Assembly (NCBI GenBank): GCA_009733775.1
Contig: WOGZ01000039.1
Span: 1 to 64,000 of the forward strand
Reading direction: 5' to 3'
Length of the DNA stretch: 64,000 nt
Source: Alectoria sarmentosa
Taxonomy: Eukaryota > Ascomycota > Lecanoromycetes > Lecanorales > Parmeliaceae
Part shown: positions 46,994 to 59,068 of the stretch, piece by piece
Position numbering within the stretch: position 1 is the stretch's first letter
Layout: each line of letters begins with the position of its first letter
The notes under the pieces: generated by a model
The model's input: only the letters and a program-made list of their open reading frames with translations
Database searches by the model: none
What the model was told of the DNA's origin: nothing
Position numbers and translations under genes: made by a program

Positions 46994-49797
46994 ATGTCTT
47001 TTGGCTTCGCGATCGGCGACTTCATTGCGGTTGGAGATCTTGCTTGGGTACGTTGCTTTTAATTGCGTGAAAGCTGTTGGTTTGACTTCATATTAGAGAC
47101 TCTACCGCGATTGTTACAAGATCGCTCGCGGAGCTCCCCAAGAGTTCCAACTATTAGTAGGCGAGATCTCCACTCTTTCTAATTCTCTAGCTATGCTACA
47201 AGAAGAAGTCAAAGACCCTGCCTCAACGTTGGTACAGGCTGGAGAAGATAGAGTACGAATGGTAAATGAGATGGTGTCTGGTATTAGCGAGACATTGAAG
47301 CGCCTCGAGAAAGTTGCGAAGAAGTACGAGATCCTTGGCTCCAATTCGAAACGACGGCAAATATGGGCCAAATTTAAATGGTCTGTGGAATTTTCGAGGA
47401 TCGACGCGTTAAGAAATAAGGTCAGTACTTCGACGTCACTCAGGCCTTTGGGTCGTCTCGGTTGGTTCCTCAATAATCACTAGCTCATCTACCATAACAC
47501 GGTAATGAACCTGCTGTTGACTTCAGTCGGCAAGTAAGTTCTCCACTCTATCAATCGAGACAACCATCATTGAATTCCTTAGTTCTTCGCTCCAGCGTAT
47601 CGAGTCTTCAACGGCAGCTTTGGAGAATGACGTGAAAGCGATCAAAGGTTTCATTGTGAGCTATCAAGTTATGGAAGCGCCCAGCGAACATGCCATTGGA
47701 ATGACCGACGAGAAGTCGTTGAATCCTTCAGTGTCTGCTATAGATGACGAGCTGTTCAAAACATCACTCAGTGCAGCCTTCATGAAGAGCGCTGAAGTGA
47801 CCCAGCCATGGAGCACGATAGGAGTAGATCAATGGATTGAGTCAGGCAGGTGGTGGCTTCTCCGATCGCAAATGGACTTATACACAGTCTCTGGACCGAA
47901 AATGAAGGTCCCTCTTGCCGCGTATACTAATCTCGTCAAGGCATCTTGGATCCTGGTAGACATCATCGCATGTCATCCGCAGGTTCCCTTTATCGCCGCG
48001 AGTACACATTCGGAAGTTCAGCTCTTATCAGCAGAGCTCAAGAATGAGTTCGTGAAATTATCAAATTTAGACTCGATTGTTCCAGATTTGAGCGAGCTTG
48101 AAGGACAGGACCTACGAATTTGGGAAACTCAAGCGAGAGGACCTCTTTTACGACCGCATAAGGACTCGCGAAAATTCGATGAATGGACAGTTGATGGAGG
48201 CGAGCAAGTCCTCTTCCAAAGATTCGCTCTCTGTGAATTGCATGCACTCACAGAGTCGCTGCCTTGCATACTCTTGTTCCTCGTACATGGGGATGGGAAG
48301 TCTACCAGACTCGTTGCTCAGAATCAAAATGGCTCCATCATCATGGCTGTTGCCTTCCAGAAATCTGTAGAAGCAAAGGAATTTGGCAACTCTGTTACGG
48401 TCAACGATGAGAAGATCACCTTCACTACTGTCCAAGATGCGCATTTCCTCAGCTGCCTGATCGAAGCCACCAATTTTTACTACTTTGGCCGGAACGCTAA
48501 GCATGCGAGCTTGGGAGAGCTGAAAGCTTACGTACTAATCACCGCGGTCAAGAATCGAAGCGAAGACGCCGTTGCACGGCTGTTACAGATGACATCCCTC
48601 AAGGGGGATAGCCTAGACAGTGAGTCTGACGGAGGGCCCGCCATTATTGCCTCCACGTTAGCCTCGCAGCAAATAGCACGACAGCTGAATGAAGTAATTC
48701 TGCCAGACTCAAACCCTCAGCGATCAACCATCTCTCTTTTCTCCTGGGCTGTTCAATGTGGGCTCGCCTCATTGGTACGAATTTTACTGATTGAACAGTC
48801 AAAAACTGACGGAAATGACTGGCATGGAATGACACCACTTGGACTTGCCTCGTTTTGCGGACATGAACCTGTCGTCCGTCTCCTCATAGGCAGTGAAGCT
48901 AATATTCGAGCCACAGACAGCTGGGGCTGCGTAGCACTACATCACGCATGCTTCAAAGGTCACGAAAAAGTCGCAAGGCTGTTACTGAGAAGCGGTGCAG
49001 AGGTGGGAGCAAAGGCTACCAAAGACAAAGTCACGGCCCTCCATTTCGCCGTGCGCAATGGCCATGAAAAGGTGGTCCAATTACTCCTCGACAGGGGCGC
49101 AGACATTGAAGCCAAGAACTCTGCCGGCTTTACTGCACTCTGTGAAGCCGCGAGTCTTCACCACGAAGCAGTCATAGCATTGCTCCTTGAAGAAGGCGCT
49201 GACGTCAATCAAAGAAACAATGAGGGTATTAATACTATACACTTTGCGCTTGAAAGCAACATGTCAAACTCAACGGTGCGGGCGATTTTAGCTCGACAGC
49301 TCTCTAGCAGAGGCAGTATTCAGAGCTCTCCAGATGAGGTCGAGATGCGAAGGGAGCAGGTAATTCTGGAAGTGGATTCCGACTGGGCAAGGTTCTATCT
49401 CGATTCCCCGAGCGCCATTATCGAAACGCCAGAAGACGCCCCTAGCAATGTCGACTGCGCCTACAATAGAACGATCTGCATCACCAGGCCATCTGGCACT
49501 TCTGCCAACTTCTTCAAATTTGAACATGAATTCACGATCATCCACCATGAGAATACTCTCGACTTTTCGATCGGCCACGGCACTCTTGGTACAACACGGT
49601 CAGGCGGTTGGTTCAAGATTAGGATCGTGAATGGAGCGGAGAGGGTAGGACGGCCGACCAAACTTCGAGGGCGCAATTTCCAGAAATTCACAGATGTTGA
49701 GCTTGACAGAACGGCGACGGCGAATTCGCGGGATAGGAAGATATATCGACAAGTGAAAGATCAGTTGTACAAGAACTTGACGTGGGAGAAAGAATGA
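46994..49797 (+). CDS. HeLo-like-type N-terminal domain plus ankyrin repeats (NLR-like, no NACHT), 880 residues
   Basis: Four exons: 46994-47047, 47097-47420, 47484-47533 and 47583-49797. Introns are 49, 63 and 49 bp with phases closing. The first exon encodes just MSFGFAIGDFIAVGDLAW; the next continues RLYRDCYKIARGAPQEFQLL. This is the start typical of a fungal helical domain related to HeLo/HeLo-like and SesA-type N-termini, followed by coiled-coil-prone helices to about residue 180. A middle region without a known domain (about 180-555) has no Walker A, so there is no NACHT. About five ankyrin repeats lie at 560-715 (HGMTPLGLASFCGHEPVVRLL, shortened to its core), followed by a ~165-residue mixed C-terminal domain of unknown type. 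HeLo-class domains can act as membrane-permeabilising cell-death executors in fungi; whether this one does is unknown. The exon-1 start fits the family exactly. Confidence 0.82.
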
Positions 49798-50211
49798 GAC
49801 CACGGAACAGGTCTCCAGGGTACAATTCTCAAACATTCAAGTATGTTGAGCTTGATATAAGGTGTTTGTAACAAATGGTCTATTATGCGGGTAAAGAGGA
49901 CTTTCACCAAATAGCTGAGGTATTTCAAACCGTCATATCCGACCTGATCTAGCATCTACAAACCATTCTCTATCGAGAAACACTGCACGCCGAGGGCCTT
50001 TCAACCCCGGCCTTCGAACTGTACGATCTCACTCCGGCACCAGAGGCTTTGTCAATCAACAGCCGCAATCTACTCCTGTATCCTCAAGCCCCATTTGCAG
50101 GCAACGGAGATCCTTCGACGAAGACCGCGACTGCTCAAAGCTCAAGCTACAGTCCCGACGAACGAGACGTGAGCCAAGTCCACCTCACCTAGCGTACACG
50201 ACTTGTCCTCA
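49798..50211. other. Intergenic, converging 3' ends
   Basis: 414 bases between the ankyrin gene stop and the tentative minus-strand gene. No supported feature. Confidence 0.4.
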
Positions 50212-50864
50212 TTAGCGCATTCGTACCATATGATGCAATTTCCCAAAGAACCGCCTCCACTCCTCATCCGCAATCCCATTCTCCCCATCCTCAGCCACCC
50301 CCACCCCCTCCGGCGCCAAGACCCCAATGCTCCTCAGCATTTGTCCAACCGCCCCAGCCATCTCCGCATCATTGCACACCCAGCTCCTCGGCCGACCTAC
50401 AATTGCACCAGCTCTCTTTTCCTCTTCAGTCACACCCAACCCCTCATTGAAGGCCTTCGGGAACAACATACTCCATATCGTTGCTTTGACTTCTGTAGTG
50501 GCGCTGGTGTAAGTCGGCGGTAAGGGTCCCTCAAAATGGGCGTAGCGAGCGGCGGGACAGATGAGGAAGAGGACCTGACTGGGGGGGGCTGCAGGGGCAC
50601 TTGGCGGACGGACATGTACCAGTTGTTGGGTACGGAACCAAAAGGCGAGAGCTATTTACGTAGAAGGACATTAAAGGTTAAGACGAGAGCGGTGGGGTCG
50701 GGATTCTGTTGCGCTAAAGTGCTCGACATGGTGGATGCGTACGTAGATACATATTCGTTGGCGCAGAGTGTGGACAGAGAGAATGCAGGGAATGCCAAAA
50801 TCGTAGCGATTCCTTCGGTGCGGGTGATGAGGAAGTAGGGATCTTCACCAAAAGTCCCTTTCAC
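50212..50864 (-). CDS. Tentative small protein, two exons, function unknown
   Basis: Model: exons 50864-50660 and 50588-50212, with a 71 bp intron (GTAAAT donor, CCTGCAG acceptor) and closed phase, giving 193 residues. The second exon is the convincing part. It stays open far upstream of the nearest ATG and reads as globular protein (FLICPAARYAHFEGPLPP, TTEVKATIWSMLFPKAFNEG, GRPRSWVCNDAEMAGAVGQM). The first exon is less certain, and the true start may lie elsewhere or in a missing exon. I recognise no domain. The alternating helix pattern would suit the C-terminal part of an enzyme, but I cannot name one. It may also be a fragment of a larger gene. Confidence 0.4.
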
Positions 50865-52059
50865 TTCTCACTCTCCCGTAAGTAGACGATCTCTAGTCTG
50901 TAGCTTGTCGATGGTGCAGAAAACCCGATTTCTGAAGACCAACGATACATATATCGTCAATGAAGTTGTAAGGTAATCAAGCCTCAGGCAACCCCCGACG
51001 GACGCTAGTTTAGTGTATCGACGGCGGTCGATCATTTTCAGCCAGCTATCAAACACGCAGCTCAACAAGGATCAGTTTCTCAATGAGTGCAGTGAATGAA
51101 TGAATGATAGGAAGCGTATGGGATCTATAGACCTCATGGCTAACAAAAGACTATCTACCTACATAGCAAATACCTATATGTGCAAAAATATCAGATGAAA
51201 AAGGCATATGCGTGGAAAGGTACTTATCTAGAACAAGTCAAAAACACAAGTCATTCAGCAAGCAAGCAAGCAAGCAAGCAAAGAAGAATAAAAAAGTGAA
51301 CGATCAATCAAACCTTGGTCTCAACCATGAGACGTTCAGAGCAATTTTCCAACCTCAGCTGGTTTCCGGGCTTGGCGGCTCGTGCCCGAAATTGGACCGT
51401 CAGGCCTTGCAACGGCGAAGTACTTATCCAGCCATGTCTATTCTGATATGTGTCAAAGTCTAGGTGATATCAGGAATCTTACTCGACTGCTCTATGGTAC
51501 TCTGATGATTGCCCAGTCGCGGTTCGTCGATCGTCGTCTCGCGCGCTTGGTGGTTTGACAGCTCAAGATTTCGCAATTGCCATCTCACTCTGCTCCGCAG
51601 ACGGAGAAAACAAAGTGAAAGGAAGCCATAACCACTATTTGTTGCATCGTAGCATTGCAATTGTAAAAAAGTGTCGAAGCTATAGCAGTCATTCTATCTC
51701 TTGGGTATTGCATTTGAACCTTTTTGCTACAATTATCGTTATACTATTCACCTGTTCTGTTCAGCAGCTCGTCAAGTCAGCGTTGTTCTTGCTTCTATGA
51801 TTCGCAGTATTCCTCTTGAGATCCAGCTCGCTTTTTAGAAAGCTTGAATCATAGGCACGGTTGCAGTGCTGATATTGAATTGTGGCTATGACATTGTGAT
51901 CAGTACAGTGCCAGTACCCCAGACACCGAGAGCTGGGTATCGTTATCAAAGACTTGCTGCCTCCTTTAGATGCGCGTAAAAGAGCCCGTCGCCAGACCAA
52001 CATTACGCCGATGCATCGCCACAGAACAGTCTGCATCCTCTTATGCTATGCGTCCTCGC
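50865..52059. other. Intergenic region
   Basis: No supported gene. A short AAGC tetranucleotide run lies at about 51259-51282. The remainder shows only short overlapping frames. Confidence 0.45.
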
Positions 52060-52905
52060 TCATTCCACGACTTCGAATTCTACGACATTACTTGCGCCCA
52101 AAGGTATCGCGACAGCCTCGGGATCCCTGAGTTTAATCCTCATGGGCAATTTGACATCTTGCTTTCTTCCATACCTCCAATACCGGTCTAAACCTGAAAT
52201 CCCCACTCCCAACAACCCCGCATCGTCGAACCGTAGCCAATACTTCTTTCCAGGTTCCAAATGCTGATTCCACCCACTCCTCTCGTCCAAGCCCATCGTC
52301 ACCTCCCTTTCTACCGTGTCCCCAACGCTAACTTCTTCCCATCCATCCCAAGTAGTGACTTCCATCTCTTTCGTAAAGCTCCCATCGGCTTCGCGAGGCG
52401 GGCGTATCGAGGCGTTGGGTCGGAGGTGCGGGTTTCGACTTTCGGAGCTGCAGATGGGGTGGGTGTAGACGGAATAGAGATTTTCATTAGGAGCAGATGC
52501 GGAAAGCGGACCGTACGAGGGGCGGAAGAGGACAGATCGAGCGACGGGGTTAGTCAAAGGAGTGGAGGCGGGATCAGAGATGTAAGTCAATGTTGCGCTG
52601 ATAGAATAGCCAGCTTGGGAATGTGAGAGGGTTGGTTGGCCGGAGAGAGTGAGGGAGAAGTGCGGTGCGTCGGCCAGGGTTTTCGCCCGGCGAGCTTCGA
52701 GATATGCTCGTTTTTCGTGGCTTTGGTCGTGGAGGACATCTTGTTTGGCGCGGAGGAGAGCTTTCCTGAGGGCTTCCGAGTCTGGTTTCGGCTCGGATCT
52801 GAGGGCGGCGTATCGTTCTTCATCGGTCATGTATTCCCACCCAGACGGCTTGGGATATGAGGTCCCGTCATCAGCAGCTGAAGCATCGGTACTGGGCTCA
52901 GACAT
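52060..52905 (-). CDS. Unknown conserved-looking protein, 281 residues
   Basis: Intronless minus-strand gene. I start at the ATG giving MSEPSTDASAADDG (52905); the frame reaches further upstream only through a TTG codon. The N-terminus is acidic and disordered. It is followed by a WEYMTDEERYAALRSEP segment, a charged helix (ALLRAKQDVLHDQSHEKRA), and from about residue 80 a beta-rich part with alternating hydrophobics (HFSLTLSGQPTL, YSISATLTYISD, KYWLRFDDAGLLGVGISG), ending in a probable beta-strand VVEFEVVE. There is no signal peptide or membrane helix, so it is probably cytosolic. The beta-rich part could be an immunoglobulin- or C2-like sandwich, but that is a guess. No neighbour suggests a role. 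Confidence 0.75.
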   Translation of the reverse strand: MSEPSTDASAADDGTSYPKPSGWEYMTDEERYAALRSEPKPDSEALRKALLRAKQDVLHDQSHEKRAYLEARRAKTLADAPHFSLTLSGQPTLSHSQAGYSISATLTYISDPASTPLTNPVARSVLFRPSYGPLSASAPNENLYSVYTHPICSSESRNPHLRPNASIRPPREADGSFTKEMEVTTWDGWEEVSVGDTVEREVTMGLDERSGWNQHLEPGKKYWLRFDDAGLLGVGISGLDRYWRYGRKQDVKLPMRIKLRDPEAVAIPLGASNVVEFEVVE

Positions 52906-54711
52906 CTGTGGTCGAATGTTGCTGGATTGTAAGAGTGCAAAGGGCGAAAATCGTTGTCTGTGATGAGAGATTCGCAACCTGTAACTATCGAATAACGAGC
53001 TGTACTCTCAGGAAGCAATGTATGACATTTAGTGACCTAGTCTGCTGCTTTGATCGCCGGTTCTATGATGGTCGGTTGATGTTGTCAGTGGAGTCAGCGT
53101 TCATGTGACAGCTGCCATGATTACTGATTCTCGGCTCCCATAGCGGACCCCGCGATCCCAAAGTTGGGACGCTACCCAGCGACCTTGCTGCGCCCTTGGA
53201 TGCTTAATGCTGCCGGCTCGTCGGTGTCGGGAATATTTGGCGATGCCCATTGCTCTCTGGGAATCATTTGACAGGATTATGGAGACAATCTGAAACCAAC
53301 AAACCAACAAGATTAGGGTTTGATATAACGCTAGTCTATTTTGAGAGCTGACTCACCAGCCCGCCAAAGTCTATCGACCTATTCTCAACTTCAATCCCTT
53401 CCACCCTTCATCCCCCATCCTTCCGCCAGATGATACTCAATAGATTCGTCGTTGGTAGTCAGCGTAGACCGAACTTATCTGACTCTGATTTTGTTTTACT
53501 CACGTGCGACTTCGTTGTCGTGGGTTGTTTTGGTAGAGATTCACATAAGAGATTGAACGAAGACGCGCGACCGTCACAGCATGGTATAATCGAACCTGAA
53601 ACGGTATCGAATGAACCCAATGACCAGGCTGGACAAATCTTCGCCAGCCACCGAACAGCCCTATTGAAATGACCGTTTCCAATAGCTCTCGCTTTTGGTA
53701 AGGTCCGTCTAGCGGCTGTGCCTCTCAGCAGCATAGCCCGGATTTGATTCGTCAACTACAACTGGTCACTTCCCTTGTTTCGAAGTTTCACTGTTCCCAC
53801 GTGAGGCCCTTCAGCTCCTCGCTCCACGTGTTTCAGGCGCGCAGCCTGATTATCGGCATTTCTTGCATGAACGAAAAGCAGCCAATACTGATCCCCCATC
53901 GTCACACCGCAGCCACGTTCCTGGAACTGTCTCGGGACCATGATCTGTCATCTCGATTCGCTCCCAGGAAAACTATTGTTAAAAGGCTATCGAAGGAGCC
54001 CACGTTGGATTCTACGTTGACCTTATTGTGAAGCTTGGCATAGGGTACACCACGTCGACCAATGCGCCTCGGTATCATTGAGGCTCTCACAGTAGTAGAG
54101 GTGATATTCCTGACACACTGTCTGCATTTCGCAGATACAAGTCTCCGAGCTGAGTTGTGGAGAGGCTATGCGTCAGACTGCTGCTCACATGGCATCACGG
54201 GCGGCGAAGCATAACGAAACAATGGCCTACAGACCCTAGCAGACTCAAACAACAATTTCCCGGACAGATACAGGCATTATCATCTGACAACAACCTCGCC
54301 ACTTCCAATGATCATGAAAACCTACGGGCTATCTCAATTGCGGCTCGGGCCGTTTGCCTGCGATATAAATTGTATGTGGCGGGCCTGTGCATGTGCTATG
54401 ACAGGTAAAACTCACTGATGAGGTGCTTCAAGGCTGTGTTAATGGTAGATGTTGGGTTTTACATGGGTTGCTGTTCCAAACTTGGTCATACCTGAGGATA
54501 TGATGACATTGCATTACCCATATATCTTCTTGATAGTCCTTATACTACGTGCTTTTTTTTCTCACATTCACTCGCATATTTCTGAGTGTTTTTCTTAACG
54601 AATCCCCAAAAAACAGTGAACGGTACCTTTGCCAAACAATCAATCAATATTTAGCTACGTTGTTCAGCTGCATCTCTTTCTTCTCATCATTAGTGCGGCT
54701 CTACACTTAGC
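52906..54711. other. Intergenic region
   Basis: 1.8 kb without a supported gene; frames up to 98 codons overlap on both strands without domains. The last ~150 bases before 54712 are pyrimidine-rich and contain a short TTTTTTTTCTC run, probably leader of the protease gene. Confidence 0.45.
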
Positions 54712-56084
54712 ATGCTTTCCCCTTCTCAATATGCGGCGGTAGGCAGCTTTTTCATCGGGCTTGTATACGCAAAGCCGCTTTTAGCACCCGCGAGTGGCGC
54801 CTCTCCTGGAGCTTTGGTTGCCCGCAAATTCGTCCAGGGCTCTCACATAGACGACTCCCACTACCAAACTGTCCTGACAGAGTATGCTGCTGGACAGACC
54901 ATTGCCACCAAAGCCAAGACTCTCATAGATGAAGACAACTACTACTACGAACTCTTCATCCCGAGCAGTTACCAGAGCGAAGATCATGCCAACGAATACA
55001 ACAACAATTTCCTTACCAAGTTCATCGCTCTCGGCGACGATCAAGACTACACCGTCACCATCGATTACATTGGCACTTCCAATGATCCCAAATGCCAGCA
55101 ATCCTCTCAGCCAGGCTACACGCCTTATGCATATACTGAAGATACGACCATCACCATGTGCGACGCCTTCTTCGCGCAGCCCGCGACAAGTGCCATGACT
55201 TGCGACAATACCTATCTGGACGAATACGAAACAGGCGCAATGACGCTCCTCCACGAGTTCACTCACTTGAGTCCTGCATACTTCTCCCTCACTACCTCCC
55301 CTAACCCTCCCTTCAACGACTATGCGTACGGATCGGCGGAATGCGTCAGCCTGGCCAGTAGTCGCAACACTGCCTCTCAGGCGATCATCAACGCCGATAA
55401 CTGGATGTTTGTAACCCTCGGTGCGTACTGGTCGGACAAATGTGGGAAAGAGATTGAGCCAGATGATCCTGACGAGGGAGTCTATGCCGGTATCGACGGT
55501 CAGGTGGCCGGCTGTCTTCCAGGCTCCGAAAATCAATGGATCCTATCTACTGGTGGTTCTTGCAGTCCCTCAGGGGTTGCTTCGAATTCGCAGACATCAG
55601 GTGGCCCCGGCGGCTGCGGAATTCCTAACACTGGTGGCATGAATGGTGTCAATGTGGCCGATTGCTGGGTGTTACCGCAGGGTACAACTGCGGTGGAGAT
55701 GACCTTAGCTGTCACCAATGCTACACAGGTTGGTCGTGCTGTCTCCTCTCTTTTCCAGCTTTTTCTGTCCTAAAACCATTCGCGCTTCTTAGAGATTGTC
55801 TCAACTCTTGACACTTCCGAGATTAATCTTTGTACCCATGGCTGACTTTGACCACAACACAGGGTTTCTACACCGATTACAACATGACTGCCTTTACAGA
55901 ACCAGATTGCAGCGGCACGGCGCAAAGGTTCTGGGGCCCAGTCGATTCCTCAGATCCGCTCATAAATGGCGACTATCTGTATCAGACTGGCTGCTATGAT
56001 AGTCCGAGTGGAGATGCGTGGCAGAGCTACTATGTGTGGAACATCGCTGCTTACGAGAAATTGTACCCAGGAGGAGGGCCGTAG
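54712..56084 (+). CDS. Secreted aspzincin-type (M35-like) metalloprotease
   Basis: Two exons, 54712-55728 and 55863-56084, with a 134 bp intron (GTTGGT donor; GCTGAC branch and ACACAG acceptor), phase 0, 412 residues. A signal peptide is visible at 1-20 (MLSPSQYAAVGSFFIGLVYA). Zinc-binding HEFTH occupies residues 181-185. It is followed by NDYAYG, which fits the Asp-containing DxxYG element of aspzincins (deuterolysin and peptidyl-Lys endopeptidases), and by a NADNWMFVTLGAYW segment typical of that fold. The family cleaves extracellular protein, nutritionally or against host or competitor targets. The C-terminal part after about 260 is Cys/Gly-rich, and the second exon encodes a Cys-paired tail (TEPDCSGTAQ, YQTGCYDSPS). 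The long intron and unusual donor are the weaker parts. The catalytic Glu and both His are intact, so I expect an active enzyme. Confidence 0.85.
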
Positions 56085-59068
56085 AGGCCTCGTTCCTGCA
56101 GTTGATTTGTTATCGACGAAGGTTGGGTTCGAGCGATGAGAGTCTACAGAGCAAACAACTGTCGTTACCGAATTGGCATTTGCATATTTGGAGTTGACTG
56201 GAGTTTTGGGCATCAGCCAAGGTTGGCATTAGAGTCAGACGGAGATAGAGAATGGCATGCATGTGCGCATTGAGGGCCTTTTGATCGAGAAACTGTTCTC
56301 CTATCACTGTAAGAATATATATACGAGGGCACCAATTGAAATAAACAGGGATAGTCATCTACACGGAAACTCATATCTAGTTTGAGGTAGTGTCCATCTA
56401 GTACTAATGGCATGTACGTACTGAGCCATCGGAGCACAGCCAACTTCTGAAAGCACATGTAAGCAGCCAAGGAACTTCCTACCAATCCTTCGCTGATCTG
56501 CTTGGATGCTTGTACCGCATTGCTCCAACGACAAACCGATTGCGGAAACAAGAGGCAGTGTTGTCACAGCAACAAGTTCGCCAAATTCCTCCCCTCCTGT
56601 GACCCAGTGCAAAGACCTGCTAGAAACCCCACAAAAAAGAGGCTTTCTTTTATGCAAAGAACTAGATTCATCTTCCTCTGGAAAATGGTCTAGAGAGATT
56701 CTCAAACACGACGCCCACAAGGGGACATGTATGTATGATCGATGAGCTCTGCAAGGTAATAGGAAGAGGAGGCCCGGGACTGTAGCTCTTGTGACCGAGG
56801 AGCGACGCAATGAAAATAGAAAGACGACGAGAGAAAAGGCGAGTTATTTGCAGGCCTTTGTAGGTGGCTTGTATATGTATGTTTCTGCTGATGGAGACCA
56901 CAGGTTCTTAAAATTAGGAGGGAAAATCCACACTACGATTTACGAGCGTGGATTGAAGGCAACCCTGGCTACGATGACAACAATAGTATATGACGATGCA
57001 AAAGGAGACCATACCGTAATCGGCTTTAAGAGACAAATTACACTCCAAGCGTTCGTAGCGGACATCATTCGCCCGAGTACCTCAGTATCCCGAAGAAATC
57101 TGTCGCCGCTCTCCAGCAGGCACCCCACGTGGTCGCGTGGCCAGATTTACGCTTGAGGAGTCAAGACAAAGTCGGAAATTGGAACCCACAGAATCCTGTC
57201 TCTGTCGTTCCTTGCGCTCGACATATTTTGGTGGAAGGACTACGCGCAGAGTACGGCGCACAGACAGATATCTATCTACACGGCTGCCCCAAGAGCTGAG
57301 TAATACAAGGAGAGAGAAGGACAACAACCCCGAGGTCTCATCCTCTACGCTCGAGCTCAGGTTGCTGAGACAAGGAGGCTCTTCTGCGAGGTATTGATGA
57401 CGAGATCTTTATTTATCAGATAGGTCTATAAGTGTGGTGGCTGGAGGGGGCCAAGAACAGATGTAAACGTCTTGGGTTTAGCTTGTCGTGATACTGCACG
57501 CACAGCAACCAGTCGCAGCTCGGCACTAGTAGAGTACGCACGCCGCAAATCTCAAACCCCGAGTCGCTGAAGCAATCCCACGTAGAAATATCACAGTGCA
57601 TCATTGGTCTTATAATCTGATGAGCTAATGTCGTGAAGGTCACTCAGCCCTGCTCCCAAGTAGTTTCACAGTCGTCCCTATAGGGTCTCTGAGCTGCTTG
57701 GGTCCTATGTCTCTTATCCTTGTAGCGTATCAATTCCTCACACGAAGACATCTAATACTCTACGAGAAACAAGCCGGTCGATACATATTTCGCATCGTAG
57801 GCCGAGTCGATGCTATGCAACAACAACCACCATGTTGCCAACGGGCCCAAACAGAAACTCTCACCCAGCGCCTCCCTCCGTTCATTCGCCGCCCAACACC
57901 CCACCAAACACCCTTTTATTCTCCGCGATCTCAGTTCTCATCGTGACATCTTTCTAGTCGAAACCCCGCAATATCCTACTGATTGCAGCTTTACATTCGA
58001 CCCTTTCGTATCGTACCCTGCTCAGACCCTTCTATCTCAATTACCATCTATCCAACAACATCCCATGCGATCCCTCCGCTAACGTCAGCGCACACTGTTT
58101 TCTTGAGCTCAAAAGCGCGACACATTTTCTTCGTCTTGATACCGATGGTGGGACTAGTATGGGAAGCTGTACAGAAAAAAGCAGGATCCCGCCCCCTCTG
58201 CCTCCACTCCAGGATCCATGATACATTCATGCTGAATATGCATCACTAACAAAACAACTTGACTCAGCATTAAACGTTGATGATTTGTGCGCCATTTTAG
58301 AACCCGGAGATATCGGCAAAGGGTGCATGGACTGAGGTGAATGCCGCAAAAGGCTGGTTTCAGCTCGAGGTGCATTTTGTTAATTGAAAAGATTCAATGA
58401 GACAAGATCTGAGATTGGAATGCCAAGCTAAGATAGACTACCTGTCTGATTGTCGTGTGCAATGAATGAGCGGAAAGTCAAAATCGAGTGATTAAATTGT
58501 TTTGAGGGGGATGGTTAGAGATGAGACAAGCTCTCGTTCCTCTATAGAAACAATGAGAGACTTTGAGCGATGGGAGTATCATGAAGCAATTCGACACGCC
58601 TTACATGGTCAGTGTTAACGCCTACTTTTGGAGTTATTTAAAGAGCTTGGGCATTCACGGAGATTGACACCAGTGTCATACACCTGTAGAGAGAGATAGC
58701 ACGCACAATCTATTGACCTTCAATTGTCTGTTCATCCTACCACCTTCTATCCTTAATTTTGAACGGACATGCTTGGGATAATCGACAAGACTACACCATA
58801 AGCTGTTCCAAAAACAGAGATCATAAGCAAAACCCATCTCATGTCCACCTGCTAAAAGTCCTTGCTTCTGCATGTGTTGACAAGAGGGGGGACTTCAGTG
58901 GCGACCAATCGGCTCTTCGGTGCCATCTTGGCCAGCCCTGTCCTCTTGTGTTACCTTCACACTGTCTCCTCTCATTTCATTTCGGATTTAACCCAGCTCC
59001 TTTTCTTTGATTTGTAATTTTCCTCAACCTCCTGCTTCCTTCAACGTTAACATCCAACCCAGTACAAC
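56085..59068. other. Long intergenic region
   Basis: 3.0 kb with no supported gene on either strand; the longest frame is 151 codons (56355-56810 minus), without a domain. Two pyrimidine-rich stretches (about 57820-58080 and 58930-59050) resemble promoter leaders; only the second leads into a gene. A non-coding RNA or small secreted gene could be hidden here, but nothing in the sequence shows one. Confidence 0.45.

Noticed and set aside
50868..51068. 66-codon minus-strand frame upstream of the tentative gene
   Set aside because: No domain and no phase-compatible splice to the next exon that I could justify.
56085..59068. Search for tRNA, rRNA or CRISPR-like features here and across the window
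   Set aside because: No stretch showed paired A and B boxes with a cloverleaf, no rRNA motifs and no regularly spaced identical repeats.
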